Part shown: piece by piece, positions 15,136 to 24,203 of the stretch
How positions within the stretch are numbered: position 1 is the stretch's first letter
Layout of the letters: each line of letters begins with the position of its first letter
DNA from: Bradyrhizobium sp. AZCC 2176
Lineage (GTDB): Bacteria > Pseudomonadota > Alphaproteobacteria > Rhizobiales > Xanthobacteraceae
Direction of reading: 5' to 3'
Length of the DNA stretch: 64,000 bases
NCBI RefSeq assembly: GCF_036924645.1
Contig: NZ_JAZHRX010000001.1
Location: 4,739,501-4,803,500, forward strand
Notes under the pieces: model-generated
Database searches by the model: none
What the model was told of the DNA's origin: nothing
The model's input: the letters and a program-made list of their open reading frames with translations, nothing else
Program-made: the position numbers and the translations under genes

Positions 15136-16734
15136 ATGAAAAAATTTTCCCAAAAATTCAAAACCGGCGTGTCGGTTGCCGCCGTGGTCGTCGTGCTGCT
15201 TGGCATTTACAGCTACCGCAAGCTTCAGGCGCTGGCGGCCGATCCCACCGGGGAAAAGGATTGCGGGCCTGCGGTCGGCGGCGGCGAGCAGGCGAAGATC
15301 GACCTGGAGCGCATCAAGGCGATTGCGCCGCTCAAGGACGTGAAATGGTCGCAGCTTGGCGGCAGCATCAATGATGCGAGCTGCCTCAACAAGACTGAAA
15401 TCTACGGCGTCGTCGAGGTACGCAGCGTCGAGGATGTCGCGAAGACACTGGCCTTTGCGCGCGACAACAAGCTCTCGGTGACTACCGCCGGCGTGCGCCA
15501 CAGCATGGGCGGGCACGCCTTCCGCAAGGGCGGCATCGTGCTCGACATGCGCGGCTTCAATAAGATCGTGCTGAACGAGAGCTCGCGATCGGTCACGGTG
15601 CAGCCGGGCGCGACCTGGCACGACATCCAGAACGCGCTGCACCCGCGCTTCGCGGTTCGCGCCATGCAATCGACCGATATTTTCAGCGTCGGTGGCTCGA
15701 TCTCGGTCAATGCCCACGGCATGGACCATCAGGCCGGCGCGCTTGCGAAGTCGATCAAGTCGATGAAGGTGATGCTGGCGGACGGCCCGTTGCAGACGGC
15801 ATCGACGACGGAGAACAAGGACCTGTTCAACCTCGTGGTCGGCGGCTACGGCCTGTTCGGCGTCATCGTCGAGGCCGAACTCGATATCGCCGACAATCTG
15901 GTCTACCAGACCGGGCGCCGCATGATGGACTACAAGGAATTTCCGGCGCTGTTCGCCAAAGAGATCGAGAAGGACGGCAATGTCGGCTTGATGTATGGCC
16001 ACCTCTCGACCGCGCCGAGCTCGTTCCTCAAGGAATTGCTGCTCTACACCTACACCAAGGTGGACGGTGCCGAATTCAAGCGCGAGCCGCTCGGCGAGGT
16101 CTCAGGTACCAAATTGCGGCGGCTCACCATCAACCTGTCCAAGCATGGCCCGCTGTTCCAGGAAATGAAATGGCTGTCGGAAAAGCACATCGAGCACCGG
16201 ATGGAAACCTGCACCGTGACGCGCGCGCAGGCGATCGGATCAGCGGAAGCCTGTCTCGTCAACCGCAACGACCCGATGCACGATTCGGTGCCTTACCTGC
16301 GCAACTCGCTGCCCAACGATACCGACATCCTGCACGAATATTTCATCCCGCGCAGCCAGTTCGTCTCGTTCGTCGACGGCATGCGCAAGGTGCTGACCGA
16401 TAACAAGACCAATCTGTTGAACGCGTCGGTACGCGTCGTGCACCAGGAGAACAATTTCCTGACCTATTCGCCGGAGCCGGCGTTCTCCCTGGTGCTCTAC
16501 ATCAACCAGACTACCGACGACGAGGGCAACCGGCGCATGAAGAAGGCGACGGAAGAATTGATCGACCTCACCATCGCGCACAAGGGCCGCTTCTTCCTGC
16601 CCTACCAGCTCTATTATTCGAAGGGGCAGTTGCAGCGCTCGTATCCGCAGATCAATGATTTCTTCGCGGCAAAGCGCAAGTATGATCCGAGCGAGCTGTT
16701 CACCAATACGTTCTATCAGAAGTACGCGTCGTAG
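15136..16734 (+). CDS. FAD-binding oxidoreductase, vanillyl-alcohol/alditol oxidase type
   Basis: A protein of about 532 residues with an N-terminal membrane anchor (MKKFSQKFKTGVSVAAVVVVLLGIYSY) and an extracytoplasmic FAD-binding PCMH domain. The pyrophosphate-binding loop is in TTAGVRHSMGGHAF, and VQPGATWHDIQNAL and GGSISVNAHGMD complete the FAD site. The GGYGLFGVIVEAEL motif closes the domain; the C-terminal substrate domain follows. The start is placed at ATG 15136 for the anchor; a TTG at 15082 would add 18 residues. Neither has a strong ribosome-binding site. No neighbour suggests the substrate. Confidence 0.82.
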   Translation: MKKFSQKFKTGVSVAAVVVVLLGIYSYRKLQALAADPTGEKDCGPAVGGGEQAKIDLERIKAIAPLKDVKWSQLGGSINDASCLNKTEIYGVVEVRSVEDVAKTLAFARDNKLSVTTAGVRHSMGGHAFRKGGIVLDMRGFNKIVLNESSRSVTVQPGATWHDIQNALHPRFAVRAMQSTDIFSVGGSISVNAHGMDHQAGALAKSIKSMKVMLADGPLQTASTTENKDLFNLVVGGYGLFGVIVEAELDIADNLVYQTGRRMMDYKEFPALFAKEIEKDGNVGLMYGHLSTAPSSFLKELLLYTYTKVDGAEFKREPLGEVSGTKLRRLTINLSKHGPLFQEMKWLSEKHIEHRMETCTVTRAQAIGSAEACLVNRNDPMHDSVPYLRNSLPNDTDILHEYFIPRSQFVSFVDGMRKVLTDNKTNLLNASVRVVHQENNFLTYSPEPAFSLVLYINQTTDDEGNRRMKKATEELIDLTIAHKGRFFLPYQLYYSKGQLQRSYPQINDFFAAKRKYDPSELFTNTFYQKYAS

Positions 16735-16760
16735 ACGTCCGCGTCCTAACGCTTCCTGAT

Positions 16761-16881
16761 CGTCATTGCGAGGCGCGAATGCGACGAAGCGATCCAGCGT
16801 CCGTTTAGCCGAGAGATGTATTGCTTCGCGGAGCCTGTCATCCGGCGGTGCTTCGCGCCGACCGGGTGGCTCGCAATGACG
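16761..16881. repeat. Palindromic repeat after the FAD oxidase gene
   Basis: A 121-bp element with terminal inverted ends CGTCATTGCGAG and CTCGCAATGACG and an inner GAAGCGATCCAGCG / ATTGCTTCGCGGAG pair. It belongs to the same family as the element at 27869-28012. Its right part (16838-16881) encodes the C-terminal tail of the minus-strand gene that ends at 16838. Confidence 0.8.
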
Positions 16882-17209
16882 AGGCAGGCGGCAGGCCGCT
16901 GCAGCCGCCGGCCTGTTCGGCGTCGAGGACCAGCAGCGCACCCGCTGCATAGAGACGGACGACAAAACCGGCATCGTCGGAACGCGCGATGGTGACGTAA
17001 TCGTTCGAGGCGAGGATGCGGCCGTTGGCCCTGGCGATCGCGGCTAACGCTTGTGACTGTGGGCCGACAATGGCCATCGACTTGCCGGGGGCCGAACCGA
17101 AGGTCAATGCAACGACCACAGCAAGCCAGCCCAAGACGACGAGGACGATGGCACCGCCAATGCGGCCCATCGGCAACGCCCGGCTCTGCTGACGCCCATC
17201 AGTAATCAT
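16838..17209 (-). CDS. Small membrane protein, unknown function
   Basis: A 123-residue protein with one N-terminal membrane segment (IGGAIVLVVLGWLAVVVALTFG) and a short extracytoplasmic domain. The ATG at 17209 overlaps the stop of the upstream gene (ATGATTACTGA), pointing to translational coupling; a TTG at 17221 is the alternative. The last 15 or so residues (ASSLRATRSARSTAG) come from the palindromic repeat at 16761-16881, so the native C-terminus may have been lost. It is the last of three overlapping minus-strand genes of unknown function. Confidence 0.65.
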   Translation of the reverse strand: MITDGRQQSRALPMGRIGGAIVLVVLGWLAVVVALTFGSAPGKSMAIVGPQSQALAAIARANGRILASNDYVTIARSDDAGFVVRLYAAGALLVLDAEQAGGCSGLPPASSLRATRSARSTAG

Positions 17210-18299
17210 AGAAGTGCTCAATGCTCGCGCCCCTGGCCTTGAGCTCGCGGTTGATATCCACGAGGCGGTCGATCCTGGCTTTCAGGCCGGCCCTGCGATA
17301 CCCGGGCCGGGCATCCAGCTCCAGCGAAAATAATTCTGTGGTGCCCTTGATGTCGAGCTTGGCGGCGTCAGGGGCAATCACGGTTACGAGGATGTCGTGA
17401 TTGCCGGCGATTTCCGTAAAACCAAAACCTTGATCCAGCAGGCCCTGCAGGATTTCGGTCAGCGCCTTGTAGCGCGGCGCCTGCACGAGCTGCCATTGTG
17501 CGTTGAGCGGGCGGATCGGTTTGATGCGCGGCTCCTTCACCAGCACGTCGGATGGCAGTGCCGCGACCACGAACATGATGTCGCGCGGCTCATCGTCGCC
17601 ACCGGCGTCGAGCGCCCTCTGGATCAGCGCGGCGTAGCCGATCTTGACGAAATACTCCGCGCCGAGCGCGAAGTCGCGCTCCCAGCTACGCAAATTGCTC
17701 GGCGTCGGCGCCGAGATCGCCATCAGGCCGTCGAGCTTTTCGCGAAACGGATATTTGTACCAGGGGATGGTGTAGAGAAAGGTGGCATAATCCTGCAGCA
17801 CGGCGCGGCCGAATTCGTCCTGCGGCGTGCGCTTCTCGCCCCTGATCCATTCGAACACCCGCCCGATGGTGTTTTCATAAAGCCCCTTGACGGCATATTC
17901 GACGGAATAGCTGACGCCGATGATGTAAATCATCGTCTTCACTTCGGTCAGCGACTCTCCCGTTGCGGGCACCGCGCGGTTGATGGTGCAGAAGCTCTGC
18001 CAAAACCCGAAGATATGACCGAGATAGTTGAAACGGCTTTCGCTGGAGCGATCGAGGAAGCGGCCGAAATCCTCGAAGGAATAGACGATGTACCATTCGG
18101 GGAAGGTGAAGAAGGTATTGTTCAGTTTGCGCCGGTAGCCCGGCTCGTCGATCGCGGGCAAGGTCACGGTGGGCGCACCGGCCGCCGCGGCGCCGGAAGA
18201 CGGGCGGCACGCCCCCTCGATATAGGCCAGCGGCACGAGCACCGACAACGCGATCACGATCGCGATGACGGCCAGGATACGCCGCAGCCATTTAAGCAT
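17199..18299 (-). CDS. Conserved-looking membrane-anchored protein, unknown function
   Basis: A 366-residue protein with an N-terminal membrane anchor (IRRILAVIAIVIALSVLVPLAYI-like stretch) and a large periplasmic domain with many aromatic residues, for example NTFFTFPEWYIVYSFEDFGRF and ATFLYTIPWYKYPF. No known domain was recognised. Coding quality is good over the whole length. It overlaps the upstream gene by 8 bp and the downstream gene by 11 bp, so the three form one translationally coupled unit. Function is not inferable from the sequence alone. Confidence 0.78.
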   Translation of the reverse strand: MLKWLRRILAVIAIVIALSVLVPLAYIEGACRPSSGAAAAGAPTVTLPAIDEPGYRRKLNNTFFTFPEWYIVYSFEDFGRFLDRSSESRFNYLGHIFGFWQSFCTINRAVPATGESLTEVKTMIYIIGVSYSVEYAVKGLYENTIGRVFEWIRGEKRTPQDEFGRAVLQDYATFLYTIPWYKYPFREKLDGLMAISAPTPSNLRSWERDFALGAEYFVKIGYAALIQRALDAGGDDEPRDIMFVVAALPSDVLVKEPRIKPIRPLNAQWQLVQAPRYKALTEILQGLLDQGFGFTEIAGNHDILVTVIAPDAAKLDIKGTTELFSLELDARPGYRRAGLKARIDRLVDINRELKARGASIEHFYDY

Positions 18300-18714
18300 G
18301 AACGGCGGTCCGCGTCCGCGGCGCTAGCCCATAGCCGATCAGGATCGCCACGCCGCCGAGGCCGAGATGCGGGGCATTGGCAAAAAACCGCGTCGAGAGC
18401 GGCAGGTTGAGGACGCCGTTGATCAGGATGCCGAAGTCGAGATAGCCGCTGCCGGTGAGCAGGCCGAGCACGCCGTCGGCAAAGTAGAACACGCCGAACA
18501 ATTGAAAGAACAATTCCGAGGCGCGTCGAGAGGTCAGCGCCGCAATTGCCGCCCACAGCGCCGAGACGAGATGCAGCCCGTCGGCATACCAGGTGCGGCG
18601 AAACAGGCCGAAGATCATGTCATTGGCGTCGATGAAGGCCGGGATATATCCGGTGAGGATGACGAAGCCGAGCAGGGCGGCATAGCCGCAGGCGCACAAT
18701 CTGATGATGTCCAT
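18292..18714 (-). CDS. Four-helix membrane protein, DUF4383-like
   Basis: A 140-residue inner-membrane protein with about four hydrophobic segments (AALLGFVILTGYIPAF, LHLVSALWAAIAAL, FFQLFGVFYFADGVLGLL, LGLGGVAILIGYGL). The pattern of short loops and the FGVFYFADGVLGLLTG motif recall DUF4383-type proteins, but this is tentative. GGAGAC precedes the ATG. It is the first gene of a three-gene overlapping set with two unknown membrane-anchored proteins. Confidence 0.75.
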   Translation of the reverse strand: MDIIRLCACGYAALLGFVILTGYIPAFIDANDMIFGLFRRTWYADGLHLVSALWAAIAALTSRRASELFFQLFGVFYFADGVLGLLTGSGYLDFGILINGVLNLPLSTRFFANAPHLGLGGVAILIGYGLAPRTRTAVHA

Positions 18715-18752
18715 AACGTCTCCGGCCGGTTCGAATCTCTGCTCCGTTCAGT

Positions 18753-19736
18753 CTAGAGTTTTCCGAGTGTCTTGAGCAGGGCGTCGTTGAACATGCCGGG
18801 GTCCTCGATCTGCGGAATGTGACCGAGCCCCGGCAGCAGTGTCAGGTCCGTCTCCGGCCGAAGCAGCGTTCGAAGATCAAGGGCTTGCTCTACAGGGGTG
18901 ATGCTGTCCTTGTCGCCCCACAGGATCACGACAGGGATTTCCAGCGTCGCATAGGCATTGCGGTCCGCGCTCGCGGCACCGGTGTCGGCACCGAGGAAAT
19001 AATACAGCCAGTCGGCGATGTCGCTCGTGCTGTTGCGCTGCGTCAGCGGCCATTGCAGGATCGCGACATATTCCGGCAGCGCGCGCTCCTTCTTCGCGAT
19101 CAGCGATTTGAGCAGCATTTGCGTCGCCACGGGATTGGTGATGGTCAGCGACACCATGATTTCGCGAATCCATTGCGGCCGGACCAGCCAGGACGCGTCC
19201 GATGGCGCAGCCGTCAATCCGAGTGCCGCATCGACCAGCACCAATGCGCGCGCCCGATCCGGATATCGCATCGCGAGTTCGGTCGCAGCACCAGCGCCGA
19301 AGGAGTGACCGACGATGATGGCGGGCTCAGCTTTCAGAGCATCAAGCACATCGCTGATCCGGGCGGCCTGGTCCTGCCGCGTATAACTGCCGGGACGGTC
19401 CGAGAATCCAAACGGCGGAAGATCGAGGGCGATCACGTGAAAGCCTGCCGCGGCCAGCACGTCGCTGGTACGACGCCATAGCTCACTCCACGCCGCGGTG
19501 CCGTGAAATAGCACTACGGGAACGCCGTCCTCCGGACCCTTCTCCTGCACGAAAACGCCGCCTGAACGCGTCGGCACCAGTTGGCCGGTCTTTGGCGCCA
19601 GTTGGGCGCGCACGCCGGTCTCGCGTATCGACGCCGCCATGCGAAATGAGGTGATCAGAAGGATTACGGACAGGAGCAGGACCAGCAAGCCGTTGGCCGA
19701 CCAGCGCAGAATGTTTGCAACCACGAGGCCTCGCAA
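18753..19736 (-). CDS. Alpha/beta hydrolase with N-terminal membrane anchor
   Basis: A 327-residue alpha/beta hydrolase. One N-terminal membrane segment (about 13-32) anchors the catalytic domain. The oxyanion HGTAAW motif (79-84), nucleophile elbow GHSFGAG with Ser145, acid residue in LWGDKDS (Asp275 or Asp277) and catalytic His306 in LGHIPQ are in the right order and spacing. The fold is the epoxide-hydrolase/haloperoxidase type; the substrate is unknown. It lies 38 bp upstream of the three-gene membrane set on the same strand and may be co-transcribed with it. Confidence 0.85.
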   Translation of the reverse strand: MRGLVVANILRWSANGLLVLLLSVILLITSFRMAASIRETGVRAQLAPKTGQLVPTRSGGVFVQEKGPEDGVPVVLFHGTAAWSELWRRTSDVLAAAGFHVIALDLPPFGFSDRPGSYTRQDQAARISDVLDALKAEPAIIVGHSFGAGAATELAMRYPDRARALVLVDAALGLTAAPSDASWLVRPQWIREIMVSLTITNPVATQMLLKSLIAKKERALPEYVAILQWPLTQRNSTSDIADWLYYFLGADTGAASADRNAYATLEIPVVILWGDKDSITPVEQALDLRTLLRPETDLTLLPGLGHIPQIEDPGMFNDALLKTLGKL

Positions 19737-19851
19737 AATCGATCGATCAAAACGGCGGGCGGAAACGGACCGAGCTTTAGAACAATAGGGGTTACTCGCG
19801 ACTGAAAATACCCGGCATGATCAGCGTCCGGTTATCGGGAGAAAATACACC

Positions 19852-21315
19852 CTACTGCCCCGACGGCGTCCGCAGGCCGTGCCAGGCGTCGCGCACCTGA
19901 TGGTAGTGCACTTCCGGCAGGTAGTCCGGCGTATTGAGGCCGAGGTTCTTGACGTCGAGCCGGCCGATCGCGCTGAGCAGGGTATAGGAGGCGATCACGC
20001 GGTCGCGCTGCGCACCGATCAGGCGAGCCTTGGCCAAGATCAGGTCCTGCTGCGCGTTCAGCACGTCGACCGTGGTACGCTGGCCGCCGGCGGCCTCCCG
20101 CTGCACGCCCTGCAGAGCGACGGTGGCGGCGCGGACTTCGGCTTCGGATGCGGTGACCGCGATCTTGGCGCCTTCATTGGCGACCCAGGCGCCGACCGCG
20201 GCGGTGCGGGCCTGGTTGCGGACCTGGTCCAGCACCTGTCGGCTTTGGGTCGCGATTTCCTTGGCCTGCCGGGTCTGTGAGGCCGCCATGCCGCCGTCAT
20301 AGATCGGCTGGGTGAGCTGGGTGGTCACGGAGGCCTGGTCAGTCCCCAAGGTGCCGAGCGTGGGGTCCGATTGCTTGCTGCGGCTGGCGCTGCCTTGCAG
20401 CGTGATGGTCGGCATCAGGCTGCTTTCGGCGACGCGGATGGTGGTCGTGGCGACGTCGAAGTCGAAGCTCGCCGCCATCACTGCCGGATGCTCACGGAAG
20501 GCAAGGCCGGTCGCGTCATCGCGGCTGCGCGGCAGCAGGCGGTCCACGGTCTCCGCGGGCCGGAGCAGGGTGGGCGCGTTGCCGATCACCTGGGCATAGG
20601 TCGCCTGGCTGACGGCGAGATTGACCTCGGCGGCATTCAAATCGGCGCGACCACGGCTCAGACGGGCCTCGGCTTGCGCGGCATCGGTGGGCGTGACGTC
20701 GCCGGCATTCAACCGCTTCTGGGTAATGCTGAGCGTTTCCTGCAGGAACGCCACGTTGGCGCGTTGCGCTTCGACCAGCGATTGGTTGGCGAGCACGTTG
20801 GTATAGACGGTGACGGCATCGAGCAGCACGCCCTGGCCGACATTGCGGAGCGCCTCGCGGCCGGACTGCACCTGCAGTTCCGCCACGCGGACGCTGTTGG
20901 CGGTCTTGAAGCCGTTGAACAGCGTCTGGGATACAGTCACGCCGATGGTCCAGGGTTTCAGGTTCGCCGACTGGATGGTGTTATCGGGCAGCAGGTTGCG
21001 CACCGCCTGAAAGCCGGCGGAGAGAGTAGCGACGATTTGCGGCCGGTAACCCGAAAGCGCCTGCGGCACATTCTCGTCGGTGGCACGCTGGCGCGCCCGT
21101 TCGGCATTGAGCGCAGGATTGGTCTGATAGGCCTTGGCCAGCGCCTCGGGGAGATTTTCGCCATGCGCGGCCGGCGCCGCAAACGCGACGCAAGCCGCCG
21201 CAAGGCAAATGCCCGATCGAAGCAACCGCCTTTCAACGTGGCCAACCCTAGCGGCACGTCTAGTCATTTGATCCCATAGCCAACACAAAAACGTGATAAC
21301 CCTGCTTCGAGCCAT
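19852..21315 (-). CDS. TolC-family outer membrane efflux/type I secretion channel
   Basis: A 487-residue TolC-type trimeric outer-membrane channel, used by type I secretion systems or RND/MFS pumps. A long leader plus signal peptide ends near AAHG-ENL. Two internally similar outer membrane efflux repeats are visible, each with long Ala/Gln-rich coiled helices (LVEAQRANVAFLQETLSITQ, then VALQGVQREAAGGQRTTVDVLNAQQDL). ENLPEALAKAYQTNPAL is the classic start of the mature protein. An ATG at 21267 would give a shorter, more usual leader. No partner ABC or membrane-fusion gene is adjacent. Confidence 0.9.
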   Translation of the reverse strand: MARSRVITFLCWLWDQMTRRAARVGHVERRLLRSGICLAAACVAFAAPAAHGENLPEALAKAYQTNPALNAERARQRATDENVPQALSGYRPQIVATLSAGFQAVRNLLPDNTIQSANLKPWTIGVTVSQTLFNGFKTANSVRVAELQVQSGREALRNVGQGVLLDAVTVYTNVLANQSLVEAQRANVAFLQETLSITQKRLNAGDVTPTDAAQAEARLSRGRADLNAAEVNLAVSQATYAQVIGNAPTLLRPAETVDRLLPRSRDDATGLAFREHPAVMAASFDFDVATTTIRVAESSLMPTITLQGSASRSKQSDPTLGTLGTDQASVTTQLTQPIYDGGMAASQTRQAKEIATQSRQVLDQVRNQARTAAVGAWVANEGAKIAVTASEAEVRAATVALQGVQREAAGGQRTTVDVLNAQQDLILAKARLIGAQRDRVIASYTLLSAIGRLDVKNLGLNTPDYLPEVHYHQVRDAWHGLRTPSGQ

Positions 21316-21601
21316 CCCGCTCTATCTGCTTGTTTGAGCATGATGTTCAGGGATGCCGGTTACCCGTCATCCCGGATCATGCATTGCTTGTCCGCCCCCG
21401 CCGACAGCCCCGGCTCCTCTACCTGTTTAGGGGGCACTGCCGCCACAGGCAAACTGCCGCGCGACATCAGTACATTAATTCGGTGAAAATCAGCGCTTGG
21501 CTGTTGCCGGTTCGTCACAGACGAAGTCCGGCGGCAAATACGCTATAGCTTCTCTGCTGGCGTCCGATTCAGGGCGGTCGGCGTCCCCGGGTCCGCAACT
21601 G

Positions 21602-23449
21602 ATGCCGAAACTGTTTTTCGACCCCGAAGCGATCGCGGAGGATATCATCCGCGATGTCGGAACCAATCTCGTGGTCGGCTTGCCGCTCGGACTCGGCAAG
21701 GCCAACCATGTCGTCAACGCGCTGTACGCACGCGCCGCCGCCGACCGCTCGATCAAGCTCACTTTGTTCTCGGCGCTGACGCTGGAAAAGCCCCGGCCGT
21801 CAAGTCTGCTGGAACGGCGCTTCATCGGTCCGGTGATCGATCGGCTGTTCGGCGGCTATCCCGACCTGACTTATGCCGACGCGCTGCATGCCGGCGAATT
21901 GCCGCCTAACATCCAGGTGATCGAGTTCTTCTTCCTGGCCGGCAAATGGCTGCACGTGCCGTTCGCACAAGAGCATTACATCTCCGCGAACTATACCCAT
22001 GCCTCGTCTTATCTGCTGACGCGCGGGCTGAACGTCGTCACCCAACTGGTGGCGAAACGCGTGGTCGATGGCGAGACGCGCTACAGCCTGAGCTGCAACA
22101 CCGACACCACGCTCGACATATTGCGCGCCCGCGAGCAAGGCCGCGCGTCGTTCAAGCTGATCGGCCAGGTCAATTCCGAGTTGCCATTCATGCCGGGTGC
22201 CGGCGATCTGCCTGCGGATGAGTTTTCCGCTGTTCTCGACAGCCCCGCGACGGATTTTCCGCTGTTTGCCCCGCCGGCCGAGCCGGTCAGCGACACCAAA
22301 TACGCGATTGGCCTTCATGCAGCCGGCCTCGTGCCCGACGGTGGCACCTTGCAGATCGGCATCGGGCAGGTCGGCGATGCACTGGCGCAGGGGCTGATCG
22401 TTCGCCATCGTGACAGCGCCCAGTTCCACGCCATCATGAAGCGGCTTGCGCCGGGAGCGGCGCCCGCGGAGAGCGGACCGTTCACGAAGGGGCTCTATGG
22501 GGTCAGCGAAATGCTGATCGAGGCGTTTCTCGGCCTGATCGACGCCGATATCCTCAAGCGCGACGTCGATGGCGTGACGCTGCACGGCGCGTTTTTCTTG
22601 GGACCCAAATCGTTCTATCGCGCGTTGCGCGAGATGCCGGCCGACCAGCTCGCGCGCATCCAGATGATGCCGGTATCCTTCACCAACCAGCTCTATGGCG
22701 ATGAGGATGCCAAGCGCCGCGCGCGCGTCGGCGCCCGCTTTGTCAACACCGCGATTATGGCGACGCTGATGGGCGCCACGATATCGGACGGTCTCGAAGA
22801 CGGCCAGGTCGTGAGCGGCGTCGGCGGCCAGTACAATTTCGTCGCGCAGGCGTTCGCGCTTGAGGGCGCGCGGTCGGTACTCGCGCTGGAATCGACACGG
22901 CAGGCAGGCCGCAAAACGCTTTCCAACATGCGCTGGAATTACGGCCATCAGACCATCCCGCGGCACCTGCGCGACGTGTTCGTCACCGAATACGGCATTG
23001 CCGACGTCAGGGGCAAATCGGACGCCGAGACCATTGCGGCGATGCTGGCGGTCACGGATTCCCGTTTCCAGGATGAACTGGCCGCGATCGCCAAGGATGC
23101 CGGCAAGCTGCCGAAGGAGTATGAAATTCCGCACAGCCACCGCGAGAACTTTCCGGAGCGCATCGCGCAAGCCCTGAAGCCCGCGCGTGATGCGGGGTTG
23201 TTGCCGTCATTTCCGTTCGGCAGCGATTTTGACGGGGTCGAGCAGCGGCTGATCCCGGCGCTGCAGTTGCTGCGGGAAGCGCAACGGATGCCGCTGCTTT
23301 TGCCCGGCTTGCTGTGGCAGGGGATGCGGCAGCCGCCGGATGCATCGAACCGCGAATGCCTGGCACGGCTCGGTCTCGATCATCCGACAACATTTGCCGA
23401 GCGCGCCTATCGCGCGCTGGTCAACGCGGCGCTGGTCCGGACGAAATAG
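21602..23449 (+). CDS. Acetyl-CoA hydrolase/transferase family protein
   Basis: A 615-residue enzyme of the acetyl-CoA hydrolase/CoA-transferase family. The N-terminal part carries GLPLGLGKANHVVNALY and the C-terminal domain the family motifs QIGIGQVGDAL, GVGGQYNFVAQA and FVTEYGIADVRGKS. These enzymes move CoA between short-chain acids through a glutamyl-CoA intermediate. Its length, greater than the roughly 500 residues of bacterial SCACT enzymes, places it in a longer subgroup. The ATG at 21602 is chosen because homology begins there (MPKLFFDPEAIAEDI); an upstream TTG at 21497 adds 35 unlikely residues. It is divergent from the tolC-like gene and likely has its own promoter. Confidence 0.83.
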   Translation: MPKLFFDPEAIAEDIIRDVGTNLVVGLPLGLGKANHVVNALYARAAADRSIKLTLFSALTLEKPRPSSLLERRFIGPVIDRLFGGYPDLTYADALHAGELPPNIQVIEFFFLAGKWLHVPFAQEHYISANYTHASSYLLTRGLNVVTQLVAKRVVDGETRYSLSCNTDTTLDILRAREQGRASFKLIGQVNSELPFMPGAGDLPADEFSAVLDSPATDFPLFAPPAEPVSDTKYAIGLHAAGLVPDGGTLQIGIGQVGDALAQGLIVRHRDSAQFHAIMKRLAPGAAPAESGPFTKGLYGVSEMLIEAFLGLIDADILKRDVDGVTLHGAFFLGPKSFYRALREMPADQLARIQMMPVSFTNQLYGDEDAKRRARVGARFVNTAIMATLMGATISDGLEDGQVVSGVGGQYNFVAQAFALEGARSVLALESTRQAGRKTLSNMRWNYGHQTIPRHLRDVFVTEYGIADVRGKSDAETIAAMLAVTDSRFQDELAAIAKDAGKLPKEYEIPHSHRENFPERIAQALKPARDAGLLPSFPFGSDFDGVEQRLIPALQLLREAQRMPLLLPGLLWQGMRQPPDASNRECLARLGLDHPTTFAERAYRALVNAALVRTK

Positions 23450-23627
23450 CACGGGTGCGGCGTGGAGGGGCAAAGCGCAGCGGGCCCGCTGAATAGCTCT
23501 TCAATTCGACAGAGTTCAGTAATGGAGGCTTAACTTTGCTCCGCGCTGAGACGTAACGGCCTGCCCCGCGTTAACATTGCGCTGGGAATCCGCATGCAAC
23601 CTGTCCGGGCAATCCGGGGGGAGCTTT

Positions 23628-24203
23628 ATGTCATCCACAAACGACGAGCCGCAGCTCGAACTTCCGTTGTCGCTGCCGCTCCCGGCCCAACAATCAACGC
23701 GGCTCGCTCCCGTCTTGCTGCTGCTGCTCGCCTTGGTCGGGGGCGGGGTTTATACCGCCGTCGACACCGATACGCAGACGACCGCGAAAATTCCTTCTCG
23801 CCCGGAGGACCTCTCGGCGAATGTGGTCACCCTTGTATCATCCGACGATCGCGCGGCGGTCGCCTCGGCGGTTGCCGCCCTGAAGGTTGCGCCGCCGCAA
23901 CGGGCCGAGATCGAGCAGGCCGTCATCGATCGGCGCCAGCGGCTCGGCTGGATCGTCTTTACCGACAGCATGGATCCGGATGGCGATACCGTCGCGGTGG
24001 AAGCTTCCGGGCTGACGCAGCAGATCGTGTTGACCAAGGCCTGGACGCCGGTCGCGGTTGCGCTCGCCGATGGCGGTCCGATCGGCGTCACCGCCGTGCG
24101 CGACGGACAAGGCGGCGGCATCACCGTCGCGTTTGCAACCAGCACCGGCACGATGCCGATGCGCATCCTGCGGCCCGGCGAACGGATCGAGGTGGTGCCA
24201 TGA
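23628..24203 (+). CDS. Bitopic membrane protein of the AAA+ operon
   Basis: A 191-residue protein with a short Pro/Leu-rich cytoplasmic start, one membrane segment (LAPVLLLLLALVGGGVYTAV) and a periplasmic domain of about 145 residues with regular beta-type segments (WIVFTDSMDPDGDTVAVEA, QQIVLTKAWTPVAVAL). No known domain was recognised. GGGGGGAG precedes the ATG. Its stop overlaps the start of the next gene (ATGA), so it is made together with the AAA+ protein and may be its membrane or substrate partner. Confidence 0.75.
   Translation: MSSTNDEPQLELPLSLPLPAQQSTRLAPVLLLLLALVGGGVYTAVDTDTQTTAKIPSRPEDLSANVVTLVSSDDRAAVASAVAALKVAPPQRAEIEQAVIDRRQRLGWIVFTDSMDPDGDTVAVEASGLTQQIVLTKAWTPVAVALADGGPIGVTAVRDGQGGGITVAFATSTGTMPMRILRPGERIEVVP

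Noticed and set aside
14863..16002. Upstream extension of the amidohydrolase frame on the minus strand
   Set aside because: It runs antisense through the FAD oxidase gene. The ATG at 14862, with GGGAGA and a Tat-like signal, is the real start.
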